In this document: positions 1 to 8,567 of the stretch, in pieces
How positions within the stretch are numbered: the first letter of the stretch is position 1
Layout: each line of letters starts with the position of its first letter
Assembly (NCBI GenBank): GCA_002840685.1
Contig: PHBU01000007.1
Span: 1-64,000, forward strand
DNA length: 64,000 nucleotides
Direction of reading: 5' to 3'
Source: Chloroflexi bacterium HGW-Chloroflexi-6
GTDB lineage: Bacteria; Chloroflexota; Anaerolineae; Anaerolineales; Villigracilaceae
The notes under the pieces: generated by a model
What the model was told of the DNA's origin: nothing
The model's input: the letters and a program-made list of their open reading frames with translations, nothing else
The model's database searches: none
Made by a program: the position numbers and the translations under genes

Positions 1-145
1 CCTCCTGGCTCGTTTGTGCTCGCTACACAAAACTCTACCAGAAGGTCTGTTTCTTTTCTATTACCCCGTTTCCTGAGATTCGGGGTTAATCATGTTTTTT
101 TATCTTTGGGGGCGAGTTCTGGGCCTTTGCATCCATCCAGGTTTT
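1..145. other. Left-edge non-coding stretch
   Basis: No gene is supported here. The only structure is a short inverted repeat near 64-83 (CCCCG and CGGGG arms) followed on the plus strand by a T-rich run, which could be a weak terminator for a plus-strand gene outside the window. Confidence 0.3.
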
Positions 146-964
146 TTACTCACTGGTTGGCAGTTCGTCCGGTGTTTCGGTTTGGGCGCGCATCAACAAG
201 TCGAAGCCTTCGTGGCGGATGCGCAGATCGTAGAACATAACCACGTAAGTAGCCATGCTGACCGGGGTTGTAATCAGTGCTCCGAATGTTCCAATCGCGC
301 TGCCAATGCCTGAGAGCAGGTTGGGCGGCAGATCGTTTTCCACGAATTGAGAGAAGTAGGTGAAGAATATTATCGGTAAGCCACTTAACAGCAAGCCCAA
401 AGCGCTGAGGGTGAGGCTGATTGCGATCACCCGCCACATGGAGAGCTTGGTCAAATCCCAGCTTCTTGTAAGACTATCGGATGCTCCCGAACCTTCCAGG
501 ATGATGGCGCAATCTGTTACAGACCACCGCGCGCCCAGAAATACGGCAATCGGCATTATGATAATAAACCCAAGGATAGGATTCTTCAATGCCAGCGCAA
601 TGATGGCATAGGGAATCCCTGCTGACAGACCGATGGCCAAACCCTGAAGAAAATTTGCCCCGAAGATTGTCCAAAAACGCGCCCAGCCGATCCTTACAGA
701 ATCTTTGAAAGCCGCATCTTTGGATAGATAGGTTTGCCCAAACAAATACACAAGCGCGCCGGTCATAATAATTCCCAGTGGTGCCGCGATCAGGTTTGTC
801 AATGACGACAAATCGCCCGGAATTAGTAACTCCAGCACCAAAGCTGGCAGGCTGAAGGCGGCTGTGATCCATGTGGCAGTCAGAAAATTATTCCGATACA
901 GGCGGATGGCTCTGTCCAACAGTTCGCCTGTGCGAAGCGGATGCAAGTAATCATATTCTGTCAT
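146..964 (-). CDS. Multi-pass membrane protein, GDPD-membrane-domain-like
   Basis: This 272-aa protein has about six hydrophobic segments and a short polar C-terminus. Its N-terminus contains RTGELLDRAIRLYRNNF, an opening typical of the family annotated as 'glycerophosphoryl diester phosphodiesterase membrane domain', in which only the membrane part is present and no catalytic GDPD domain is seen. No enzymatic role can be inferred. The start is supported by an AGGAGGG ribosome binding site 6 nt upstream. It is the last gene of a long minus-strand series, 96 nt downstream of glmS, and a hairpin lies in that gap. A role in the envelope is an inference from topology only. Confidence 0.7.
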   Translation of the reverse strand: MTEYDYLHPLRTGELLDRAIRLYRNNFLTATWITAAFSLPALVLELLIPGDLSSLTNLIAAPLGIIMTGALVYLFGQTYLSKDAAFKDSVRIGWARFWTIFGANFLQGLAIGLSAGIPYAIIALALKNPILGFIIIMPIAVFLGARWSVTDCAIILEGSGASDSLTRSWDLTKLSMWRVIAISLTLSALGLLLSGLPIIFFTYFSQFVENDLPPNLLSGIGSAIGTFGALITTPVSMATYVVMFYDLRIRHEGFDLLMRAQTETPDELPTSE

Positions 965-992
965 TATTAACCCTCCTGAATGAATTTTATGC

Positions 993-1040
993 CTGTCAAT
1001 GCGATCACCGTCACAAGTAAGATGATCGCACTGACAGGCA
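993..1040 (-). terminator. Hairpin between glmS and the membrane-protein gene
   Basis: Near-perfect inverted repeat with arms of about 17 nt (CCTGTCAATGCGATCA and its complement). On the minus strand it follows the glmS stop but lacks a clear T-tract, so it may be a processing or attenuation hairpin rather than a true terminator. Confidence 0.4.
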
Positions 1041-1060
1041 GTGCAGTAACAGATTTTAAT

Positions 1061-2848
1061 TTAATCCACTGTCAGCGTCTTGGACAAGTTGCGCGGGAAA
1101 TCGGGATCGTAGCCGCGCAGGACGCTCATGTGGTAGGAAAGCAGCTGTAGCGGCAGAACCGCCAGCAGCGCGGCGATCTCGGGCGTCGAATCGGGGATGA
1201 CGATCACGTCGCTGGCGTTGGCGTGCAGGCGCGGGTCATCCTGTCCGATGGCGATGGCGCGCGCGCCGCGGCAGGTGACTTCGTTCAATCCGCTGACCAG
1301 CAGCGGTAAATCGTTTGGCCCGGCCGCGAACAGGATCGGGAAGCCCTTGGTGACCGCCGAGAGCGGTCCGTGCTTGAACTCGGTCGAGAGCATGCCTTCG
1401 CAGTGGGCGTAGGTGATCTCTTTCAGTTTCAAGGCGCCTTCCAGGGCGATCGGATAGGTTGCGCCGTAGCCCAGGCAGTACAGATCGTTCCAACTGTTGA
1501 TCTCGGCGGCAATTGTCTCAACCTGTTCGGAAACCATCTCGAGGGTTTTATCCATCAGCGCCGGAATAGTCTCCAACTCTTTGGTATCGCGCCCGGCCAG
1601 GCGGTAGGCGAGATACAGGAACGATACAACCTGATTGGTGAAGGTCTTGGTGGCCGGGACGCTGATCTCGTATCCGCAGCACAGCGGCAGCGAGCAGACG
1701 GTGGCCTTGGTCAGGGTCGAGCCGATAACGTTGGCCAGCCCGAAGCAGGTCATGCCCCTGGCTTCGGCTACTTCGAGGGCATTCAAGACATCCTTGGTTT
1801 CGCCGCTCTGGCTGACGAAGAGACCGACATCCTGGGCGTTGACCGTCGGGGCGTACTGCGGCATGAACTGCGGGGCCAGGACCGGGATAACGGGCCGCCC
1901 GGCCAGTTGCGCAAAATAAACGGCCCCGGTCAGGCAGGCGTGGTAACTCGTCCCGCAGCCGATGAAGTACAGGTTGCGGGCGTTCTTCATTTTTTCGACA
2001 ACGCTCGCCACGTCCGGGGAGCCATCCAGCATATGCAGCACTTCGCGCGCCACCTGGCTCTGTTCGTGGACTTCCTTGAGCATGAAATGGGAAAATCCGC
2101 CCTTTTGGACGGCTTCCATCGTCTCTGTGACCAGTTCCGGTTCGCGGGCGATGAGCGAACCGTCCTTGACGGAATGCAGTTCGACGCGGTCATGCCAGAG
2201 GGTGATGATCTCGCCGTCGTTCAGGCGCATGATCTTGCGGGTCAGGGGCAGAATCGAAGGCAAGTCCGATGAAACGCAGGAGAAATCTTCGCCCAGGCCG
2301 ACCACCAGACCGGAGCCTTTTTTGAAGGCGTAGAGTTTGTCATCGGTAATGCTGCCGATCACAAAGGAATAATCGCCTTGCAGATCGTCATAAGCATGGC
2401 GGATGGCGTCGATGAAGCCCTCGCCGCGGTTGATGTAGCGCTCGACGGCATGCACGCAGCTTTCGCCATCGTTCATCGAGCGCACGGTCATGCCTTCGGC
2501 TATGAATTGCTGGCGCAGTTCAACGTTGTTGACCACGTTGCCGTTGTGCGCGCCGACCAGGTCGCCGTCCGAATCAAGATGGGGCTGCGAGTTGATCTGG
2601 GACGGCTCACCGAAGGTTGCCCAGCGCAACTGGGTGATGCCGCGCTGGCCGCTCATCTCGGCGAAATTGTATTTGACCGCGACATCCTTGACCCGGCCAA
2701 CGTCCTTGCGCAGATCGACCTTTGCGCCGCTGATGGTGGCCGCGCCGACCGAATCGTAGCCGCGATAGGTCAGCCGCTGGGCCGCTTCGGCCAGGATGTT
2801 GCCGAGGGGTTGCTCATTCTTTGTTACGATGCCAAAAATACCGCACAT
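1061..2848 (-). CDS. glmS: Glutamine-fructose-6-phosphate aminotransferase (isomerizing)
   Basis: GlmS makes glucosamine-6-phosphate from fructose-6-phosphate and glutamine, the entry to cell-wall amino sugars. The 595-aa length fits the family. The N-terminal class II glutaminase domain begins MCGIFGIV with the catalytic Cys2, and keeps YRGYDS, the glutamine-binding Arg in LRWAT, and the HNG oxyanion motif. The two SIS sugar-isomerase domains carry SQSGETKD and EFKHGPLS, and the C-terminal RNLSKTLTVD tail contains the conserved active-site Lys. One oddity is that the usual RWATHG reads RWATFG and the preceding His is Gln, so it is a divergent member. An AAAGGAAACAC ribosome binding site precedes the ATG. 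It lies 45 nt downstream of tsaD in the same direction. Confidence 0.93.
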   Translation of the reverse strand: MCGIFGIVTKNEQPLGNILAEAAQRLTYRGYDSVGAATISGAKVDLRKDVGRVKDVAVKYNFAEMSGQRGITQLRWATFGEPSQINSQPHLDSDGDLVGAHNGNVVNNVELRQQFIAEGMTVRSMNDGESCVHAVERYINRGEGFIDAIRHAYDDLQGDYSFVIGSITDDKLYAFKKGSGLVVGLGEDFSCVSSDLPSILPLTRKIMRLNDGEIITLWHDRVELHSVKDGSLIAREPELVTETMEAVQKGGFSHFMLKEVHEQSQVAREVLHMLDGSPDVASVVEKMKNARNLYFIGCGTSYHACLTGAVYFAQLAGRPVIPVLAPQFMPQYAPTVNAQDVGLFVSQSGETKDVLNALEVAEARGMTCFGLANVIGSTLTKATVCSLPLCCGYEISVPATKTFTNQVVSFLYLAYRLAGRDTKELETIPALMDKTLEMVSEQVETIAAEINSWNDLYCLGYGATYPIALEGALKLKEITYAHCEGMLSTEFKHGPLSAVTKGFPILFAAGPNDLPLLVSGLNEVTCRGARAIAIGQDDPRLHANASDVIVIPDSTPEIAALLAVLPLQLLSYHMSVLRGYDPDFPRNLSKTLTVD

Positions 2849-2893
2849 GTGTTTCCTTTCGGGAATTTATCTTTTTAAGAAACTGTCAATGAT

Positions 2894-3913
2894 TTACGAC
2901 AGCGGCCAGGTCGGCAGAACATCCATCTCGAGGCCGCTGGTTTGTCCGTGCATATAGCGGAACGACCCCGCCGCGGCGATCATGGCGGCGTTATCGGTGG
3001 TGTAGGCGAACTTGGGGATGTGAACCTTGAACCCGTCGTTTTGCAGATTCAGGAAGGCTTCGCGCAGCGGTTTGTTGGCCGAGACCCCGCCTGCCAGGAG
3101 CAGTTCACGCACGCTGTGGGCGCGGGCCGCATCGACGGTTTTGGCGATCAGGTAATCGACGACAGTTGCCTGGAAACTGGCGGCAATATCATTGACTGGG
3201 ATCGGCTGGCCGGCTTTTTCGAGGTCGCGGATGGTGTAGAGCACGGCGGTTTTGATGCCGCTGAACGAGAAATCCCAGCGTTTGTCGGTTTTGGGGCGGG
3301 TGAACTTGAAGGCTTTCGGGTCGCCGCTTTCGGCGGCTTTTTGAACCGAAGGGCCGCCGGGGTAGGGCAGCCCGAGCAGGCGGGCAACCTTGTCGAAGGC
3401 CTCGCCGGCTGCATCGTCCAGGGTGGCGCCCAGGCGCTGGTAGGTCAGGTGGGCGGTCATCAGGTCGATCTCGCTGTGTCCGCCCGAGACGAGAAGAGCC
3501 ACGAGCGGGAATCCCGGCGCTTCGGGCGGATTCTCCGCCCCATGGTCGTACAGCCAGGAAGCGTAGATGTGCCCCTCGAGGTGGTTCGCGCCGACCAGCG
3601 GTTTGCCGCTGCCGAGCGCCAGCCCCTTGGCGGCGTTCATCCCGACCACCAGCGATCCGGCCAGGCCGGGTCCGCGCGTGACCGCGATGGCATCCAACTC
3701 GTTCAGGGTCAGGTTGGCTTTGGTCAGCGCTTCTTCGATGACCGGCAGGATGCTCAAAACGTGCTGGCGCGAAGCCACTTCAGGGAAGACCCCGCCGTAG
3801 CGGGCGTGCATCTCCATTTGAGATGCGACTACCGACGAGATCAGGGCGCGCCCATCTTCGATGACGGCCGCTGCGGTTTCATCGCAGGATGTTTCAATGG
3901 CAAGTAAACGCAT
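2894..3913 (-). CDS. tsaD: tRNA threonylcarbamoyladenosine transferase TsaD
   Basis: TsaD transfers the threonylcarbamoyl group to A37 of ANN-decoding tRNAs, acting with TsaB, TsaC and TsaE. The 339-aa protein opens with [17 protein letters not shown], a family hallmark, and carries the metal-binding pair in NHLEGHIYA (HxxxH), the ATP/carbamate loop SGGHSE, FSFSGIKTAV, and a C-terminal TDNAAMIAAAG with the third metal-ligand Asp. Its ATG overlaps the stop of the upstream M24 peptidase gene by one nucleotide (TAATG), which implies translational coupling. No tsaB, tsaC or tsaE is in the window. Confidence 0.95.
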   Translation of the reverse strand: MRLLAIETSCDETAAAVIEDGRALISSVVASQMEMHARYGGVFPEVASRQHVLSILPVIEEALTKANLTLNELDAIAVTRGPGLAGSLVVGMNAAKGLALGSGKPLVGANHLEGHIYASWLYDHGAENPPEAPGFPLVALLVSGGHSEIDLMTAHLTYQRLGATLDDAAGEAFDKVARLLGLPYPGGPSVQKAAESGDPKAFKFTRPKTDKRWDFSFSGIKTAVLYTIRDLEKAGQPIPVNDIAASFQATVVDYLIAKTVDAARAHSVRELLLAGGVSANKPLREAFLNLQNDGFKVHIPKFAYTTDNAAMIAAAGSFRYMHGQTSGLEMDVLPTWPLS

Positions 3914-5160
3914 TATTTTTTCCAGTTCTTCATTTCCAAAACAAAATCATACGGATATTCGGCCAGCAGTTCGATTTTACCTTCAGCGCTCATCCAGTAG
4001 CTGTCTTCGATGCGGAATCCCATGCCCTGTTCGGGGTAGTACAGGCCGGGTTCGATGGTGAAGACCACCCCGGGTTTGAGCAGGTTGTCATCAGTGGCGG
4101 TCAGGCCGCTCCACGGGCGCTCGTGGATGTTCAGGCCCAGCCCATGTCCCAGGCTGTGGACGTAACCTTGCAGGGGCGCTTTCTCTGTCCGGACGGTGGG
4201 GTGGCCGTCTTTTTCGAAAATGTCGCAGGTCAGGGCCTGGTAATCCTTGAATTTGGCGTTCATATCCAGGTTTTCGACAACCCGCTCGTAGGCATTCTTA
4301 ACCTGATCGTAAAGTTTCTGTGCTTCAGGGGTCGCGTAGCCCAGACTCCAGGTGCGGGTGAAATCGTAGAAGTAGCCGCCGCCGTTTTCCTGCGGATAAA
4401 TGTCAAAGACGATCGTCTGGCCGAGCTTGACTTCATCCACCGGGTTGCCCTGCGAGTGCGGCACGCCGGCATCCTTGCCGATCGCCAGGATATAGCCCTC
4501 GCTCGGGGTTGCGCCGCGTTCGGCCAGCCACAGGTTGATCTTTTCTTTCAGGTCGCCGATCGTCAGCGGGGAGCCGTTTTCTTTTAAGACAACTTCATCG
4601 GTGCGGACTTCGCGTTCTTTAAGATAGGCGGCGGTCAGGCCGACAACTTCGGTGGTGATCTTGCCCATGCGCCGGATGCGCGCCACTTCGCCGGCGTCCT
4701 TGGTTTCCATGGCGATCATGAAGATCGAGTTTTCGCGGGTTTCACCAACCAGTTCCACTTCAGGGGTCAGGCGTTCGAAATGGGAAAGCACTGCAAACAG
4801 GCTGCTGACATCGCTGAAACCGTACAGGCCGACCCGACCGCTGATCTCCAGATCCTTGAACATCCGTCGCAGGCGCAGGGCGCTCATCAGGGCGGTATCG
4901 CCGCCGGCTTCTTTGAGCATTTCCTGCCAGGGATATTCGCCGTACAGTCGGACGGTTAATCCACTTTTGGCGGCTTCGTCGCGTTCCATATCGTTGCAGA
5001 ACAGCACGGCGGTTTCACCGCGTTTTTTGATGAGGGTGGCCGCGCTGACGTGCCCGCCGCCGGTCAGGTAGGTCATGGGCGGGTTGTTTTCAGCGTTGCC
5101 AAAGACCAGCAAGGCATCGAAGTTCTTTTGTGCCATCAGGGCATCAAGATCAGATTTCAT
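3913..5160 (-). CDS. M24 family metallopeptidase (Xaa-Pro aminopeptidase-like)
   Basis: A cytosolic 'pita-bread' metallopeptidase of 415 aa, related to PepP/PepQ, expected to remove N-terminal residues before proline. The N-terminal creatinase-like domain (about residues 1-160) precedes the catalytic domain. All five metal ligands can be seen: two Asp in [20 protein letters not shown], His in [13 protein letters not shown], and two Glu in [10 protein letters not shown] and GFRIEDSYW. The start is preceded by TTGGAGACTCC. It lies 24 nt downstream of the GNAT gene and overlaps tsaD by 1 nt. Whether it is a dipeptidase or aminopeptidase cannot be told from sequence alone. Confidence 0.88.
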   Translation of the reverse strand: MKSDLDALMAQKNFDALLVFGNAENNPPMTYLTGGGHVSAATLIKKRGETAVLFCNDMERDEAAKSGLTVRLYGEYPWQEMLKEAGGDTALMSALRLRRMFKDLEISGRVGLYGFSDVSSLFAVLSHFERLTPEVELVGETRENSIFMIAMETKDAGEVARIRRMGKITTEVVGLTAAYLKEREVRTDEVVLKENGSPLTIGDLKEKINLWLAERGATPSEGYILAIGKDAGVPHSQGNPVDEVKLGQTIVFDIYPQENGGGYFYDFTRTWSLGYATPEAQKLYDQVKNAYERVVENLDMNAKFKDYQALTCDIFEKDGHPTVRTEKAPLQGYVHSLGHGLGLNIHERPWSGLTATDDNLLKPGVVFTIEPGLYYPEQGMGFRIEDSYWMSAEGKIELLAEYPYDFVLEMKNWKK

Positions 5161-5184
5161 GGAGTCTCCAAGTTTATATTTATG

Positions 5185-6057
5185 TTAGCCGACTTTTTTA
5201 GAAAACCACAAACTTTCGGATATGACGACAAATCCCATTGTTGTTGCCAACTGTTGCATGGCGATATTTTCACTGCTCGTGCCGAGTTCTGCGCGTTCGA
5301 TGCCCCTTTGCTTGAGTGCCTGTAATCCCGCACCGAGTACGGCTTTCCCCAGCCCAAGCCTTTGGTAGTTTTTGTGCACGCCGATAGGGTCGGTATAACC
5401 GATATTTTTATTTTCGATCCCGCAAATGCAAAAGGCAGCCAGTTCGCCGTTTGGCGCAATTGCCAGCAGATCCAATTCTCGTTCATACTGTGGCGCGCGC
5501 ATGATTGCCAACCGTTCTTCCACGGTCATGTTTTCTGTGCCAAAAGCGGCGCGATGAAGAGTTACGAGATTCTCGACTTCATCTTCGCCTTTGACGCAGC
5601 GCAGGGAAAACCCCGGCGGCAAGGGATGTTCGGGGATCGGTTCGTTCAGGGTGCGGGCGTAATGCAGGAATCGCAGGTTTTCCTGCACAAAACCGCTTCT
5701 TTGAAGCAATGTGACTTGCCAGGCATTCTCTATCAGGAACGATGCGTCCAGGGTGTCGTTTTGGCCGGTTTCGGCATTTCGCTTTTTCATGCAGCCAAGG
5801 CCCCAGGCGATTATTTCATCTTCAAGTTGGGCAGAACGGAACTGTGGCTCAACTTCAAAGCGAAGATTGTTGAAATCGTCGACATAGGCGAATCCGATGA
5901 GTTGGCGGTCATTTTTCCATAGCCGGGTCCTGGCCCTGATAGAATCGAGCTGGATTGTCTCTTCAAAGTCAATCGCTGTTGATTTCTGCGGCAGGCGGGC
6001 GATCAAATCCCGCATGGATTGGATATCTGACTCATCTTGAAACAGGCAGCTTTTCAT
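5185..6057 (-). CDS. GNAT family N-acetyltransferase
   Basis: A 290-aa protein that looks like two tandem GNAT folds. The C-terminal half has the acetyl-CoA pyrophosphate loop VHKNYQRLGLGKAVL (Q/RxxGxG) followed by the helix and ELGTSSENIAM. The N-terminal half is degenerate, as in other double-GNAT proteins. The substrate is unknown. The ATG overlaps the DUF402 stop codon (ATGA), so the two genes are almost certainly co-translated. Confidence 0.82.
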   Translation of the reverse strand: MKSCLFQDESDIQSMRDLIARLPQKSTAIDFEETIQLDSIRARTRLWKNDRQLIGFAYVDDFNNLRFEVEPQFRSAQLEDEIIAWGLGCMKKRNAETGQNDTLDASFLIENAWQVTLLQRSGFVQENLRFLHYARTLNEPIPEHPLPPGFSLRCVKGEDEVENLVTLHRAAFGTENMTVEERLAIMRAPQYERELDLLAIAPNGELAAFCICGIENKNIGYTDPIGVHKNYQRLGLGKAVLGAGLQALKQRGIERAELGTSSENIAMQQLATTMGFVVISESLWFSKKVG

Positions 6058-6698
6058 TCAACTTCTCCGAGAATTTTGTCCCAAAGTGGTGATAATTTCG
6101 GAATCTCCCATTCAGGATTTGCCTGCCAGTTTTGCCATTGTTGATAGAAGTCGCGCCGTTCAGAAGTCAACAGTCTGGCCGCTTTTTCGCCTTCAGCCCA
6201 AATTTCACGAGCCGTCTCGTGGGAATAGAAACCAACCTGCTCGGCTTCTGCAAACTCATCATCATCTTTCCATTTCCATTCGGACATATCCGGGCTGACA
6301 ACAACATCCAGCATATTGTCCATGGTGTCAAAACCAATTTGGGTGCGCCGGATGGGTTCCTGCAAGTTGATATACCAGCAGACCAGGTTTTTCGTGCCGG
6401 TTTCCCACATAACGTAAGTACTGAACGCTTCACCGGGCACGATCAGCATCAAAACATCGGTTCTATCCCACTGGCAGTCGGTGATATTGATTTTTTCTGC
6501 GGCCAGCAATTCTTGCGGAGTGGGTTTGTGGTCGGTGTCCTTGCCGAGAACACCGGCGGGCATGTACAGGGCGATCAAATCGGGCAAGTCTTGAACGACG
6601 ATGGTTGGGTAAGCCCAAAAAACTTTGACCCCAACCCCGCGCAAGGTTGCATTGTCGCCGGGTTGCCAGGGAGTTTTCTTGTTCAGGATGCTTTTCAT
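6054..6698 (-). CDS. DUF402 domain protein
   Basis: This 214-aa protein matches the DUF402/FomD-like family of small beta-barrel hydrolases. The central part contains YINLQEPIRRTQIGFDTMDN and VVVSPDMSEWKWKDDDEF, the acidic DxxD-rich segment that binds divalent metal in characterised relatives acting on nucleoside phosphates. The C-terminus is helical and ends in the pattern WEIPKLSP. The true substrate is not known here. It lies 36 nt downstream of selA and overlaps the GNAT gene by 4 nt (ATGA). Confidence 0.8.
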   Translation of the reverse strand: MKSILNKKTPWQPGDNATLRGVGVKVFWAYPTIVVQDLPDLIALYMPAGVLGKDTDHKPTPQELLAAEKINITDCQWDRTDVLMLIVPGEAFSTYVMWETGTKNLVCWYINLQEPIRRTQIGFDTMDNMLDVVVSPDMSEWKWKDDDEFAEAEQVGFYSHETAREIWAEGEKAARLLTSERRDFYQQWQNWQANPEWEIPKLSPLWDKILGEVE

Positions 6699-6734
6699 TG
6701 CAAAGGATAATTGACGATCGGCTGATGCGTGCAG

Positions 6735-8078
6735 TTACAGGATTCGTTTGAGCGTTTTAACCAATACCGCATCCTGCTCGGGCAAAACGGTGCGCGGGTC
6801 GAAGAGCACCCGGTCGTTTTCGGTGCGGGCGATGATGGCCGGGCTTTGTTTGCGCAGCTTTGCTAAAAAGGCGTCGGGTTTGGGGATATTGAGGCTTAAT
6901 ACGTAGGTGGGCAGGTTCTCACCCGGCAGCGATCCGCCGCCGACGGTTGATTCAGCCGGAACGATCTCACCGTAACCTGTCTCGCGCTGCCAGTGCGCGG
7001 CCCTGGCTTTGAGTGACTCCGGCGTCTGCGAGATCATCTGCCAGATCGGGATCTCACGCTCTGCTTCGTCTTTCAGGTAATGCAACAGGGTGGCGCTGAT
7101 GCCTGCCAGACAGGTTTTATCGGCGCGGACGGCTCTCGCCAGCGGGTGTTTTTTTATTTTATCGAGCAGGGCTTTTTTGCCGATGATGATCCCGGCTTGC
7201 GGCCCGCCGAGCAGCTTGTCGCCTGAGAAGGTGACCACATCTGCCCCGGCGGCGAGCGATTCAAGGATGGTCGGTTCGTGGGTCAGCCCGTATTTTTCAA
7301 CGTTGAAGAAGGTTCCCGAGCCGAGATCGTCGATAACGATCGCTTCGTGAGCGTGGGCCAGCTCGCAAATTTCTTTCAGGGATGGTTCTTCGGTGAACCC
7401 GACGATCTTAAAGTTCGAGCGGTGAGCGCGCACGACAACGGACTGGGAAGCGGACTCGGCTAGCGCTTCTTCGTAATCAGACGGGTGGACTTTGTTGGTG
7501 CTGCCGACTTCGACCAGTTTTGCGCCGCTTTGCTTCATCACATCCGGCACGCGGAAGGAGCCGCCGATTTCGATCATCTGGCTGCGGGCGATGATGGCGC
7601 GTTTGCCCCTGGCCAGCGCGGATAGCGCCAGCAGGATGGCGGCGGCGTTGTTGTTGACGACAACGGCCGCTTCGGCCCCGGTCAGGCGCTGCAGCACAGA
7701 TTCGGCGTGGACGAGGCGTGAGCCGCGTTTGCCGGTTTTCATGTCAAATTCAAGAGTGGAGTAGCCCGCTGAAACGGCCTGCATGGCCTCGATAGCGGAT
7801 TTGCTCAACGGGGCGCGGCCCAGGTTGGTGTGGATGATGACGCCCGTGGCGTTGATGACCGGCTCCAGCGTGGGACGCGTCCAGGCTGTTAGGCGGGATT
7901 CGGCCAGGGCCAGGAGGGCCTGGTTTGACGGGACATCCGCACCCGCGCGGACATCCGCCCGAATGGCTTCGAGGCTTTCGCGCATGGCCTGGGTCACCAG
8001 CGGCCGGCCAAAGTTGCGGATGAGTTCTTCCGCAGCCTGTAGCAGTTGTTCAACGGAGGGGATGTTACGGAGCGTCAT
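6735..8078 (-). CDS. selA: L-seryl-tRNA(Sec) selenium transferase
   Basis: SelA is a PLP enzyme converting Ser-tRNA(Sec) to Sec-tRNA(Sec) with selenophosphate. The 447-aa length is close to the usual 460. The N-terminal helical domain starts RNIPSVEQLL, the typical SelA opening. VINATGVIIHTNLGRAPLS and VVNNNAAAILLALSAL are family signatures, and the PLP Lys lies in SGDKLLGGPQAG. selB, selC and selD are not in the window, and the methyl-accepting cluster seen next to selA in some genomes is absent. The gene starts inside the 3' end of the upstream membrane-protein gene (14-nt overlap), so its transcription probably begins at the leaderless promoter near 8495. Confidence 0.93.
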   Translation of the reverse strand: MTLRNIPSVEQLLQAAEELIRNFGRPLVTQAMRESLEAIRADVRAGADVPSNQALLALAESRLTAWTRPTLEPVINATGVIIHTNLGRAPLSKSAIEAMQAVSAGYSTLEFDMKTGKRGSRLVHAESVLQRLTGAEAAVVVNNNAAAILLALSALARGKRAIIARSQMIEIGGSFRVPDVMKQSGAKLVEVGSTNKVHPSDYEEALAESASQSVVVRAHRSNFKIVGFTEEPSLKEICELAHAHEAIVIDDLGSGTFFNVEKYGLTHEPTILESLAAGADVVTFSGDKLLGGPQAGIIIGKKALLDKIKKHPLARAVRADKTCLAGISATLLHYLKDEAEREIPIWQMISQTPESLKARAAHWQRETGYGEIVPAESTVGGGSLPGENLPTYVLSLNIPKPDAFLAKLRKQSPAIIARTENDRVLFDPRTVLPEQDAVLVKTLKRIL

Positions 8079-8484
8079 CGGCTTGCGGGGGTGGGGCGGG
8101 CGTATCGCGCCAGCGCATCAGGTATTCGATGATGACAATGCCAACCGCCAGCCACAGGCCAAGCGAAAAGTTCAGGATGCGCCCCTGTTGCAGCCAGGCC
8201 AGGCTTGCGCCGTAGACGCCGACCCAGATCGATTCGCGCAGCACGGTGCCCGGGCGCAGATTGGTCGAGAAGGTGTTGTTGATCAGGTACGAAATGGGCA
8301 GGGCTGTGCCGGTCAGGGCGATCACGATCAGGGCGAAAAAGCCCCAGCGCGGCCAGACGGTGGGCAGGGTATAGTTGGTGATTAAAGCCAAACCGCCCCA
8401 ACCACCGATGATCATCAGCAGGGTAGGGACGAGAAAACGTCGATAAGCGAATTGTGGTTTTGTTTCGGGCGCTGGTTGTTCCAT
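8065..8484 (-). CDS. Small four-TM membrane protein
   Basis: A 139-aa protein of unknown function with about four hydrophobic segments separated by short polar loops, a Pro/Glu-rich cytoplasmic N-terminus and a charged Pro-rich C-terminus. It overlaps selA by 14 nt and is the first gene of the selA unit. The start codon is only 7 nt from a TATAAT box (8492-8497), so the mRNA is predicted to be leaderless, and no Shine-Dalgarno sequence is possible. Confidence 0.7.
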   Translation of the reverse strand: MEQPAPETKPQFAYRRFLVPTLLMIIGGWGGLALITNYTLPTVWPRWGFFALIVIALTGTALPISYLINNTFSTNLRPGTVLRESIWVGVYGASLAWLQQGRILNFSLGLWLAVGIVIIEYLMRWRDTPAPPPQADDAP

Positions 8485-8491
8485 GCCCGTG

Positions 8492-8497
8492 ATTATA
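8492..8497 (-). promoter_or_regulatory. -10 box of leaderless selA-unit promoter
   Basis: TATAAT on the minus strand, 7 nt before the ATG at 8484. This spacing puts the transcription start at or next to the start codon. No convincing -35 box is seen. Confidence 0.55.
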
Positions 8498-8567
8498 CCC
8501 GTGACCGTTATTTCTGGCGTTTAGAATTCAACAACAATCAAAAAATTCTGACGTTTTACCCCAGAAT

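Noticed and set aside
1370-2272. Long open frame antisense to glmS (300 codons)
   Set aside because: It mirrors the codon periodicity of glmS, has no family features, and glmS is clearly the real gene. Similar long antisense frames over tsaD, the phosphohexomutase gene, mfd (26370-27494) and the ABC exporter genes were rejected for the same reason.
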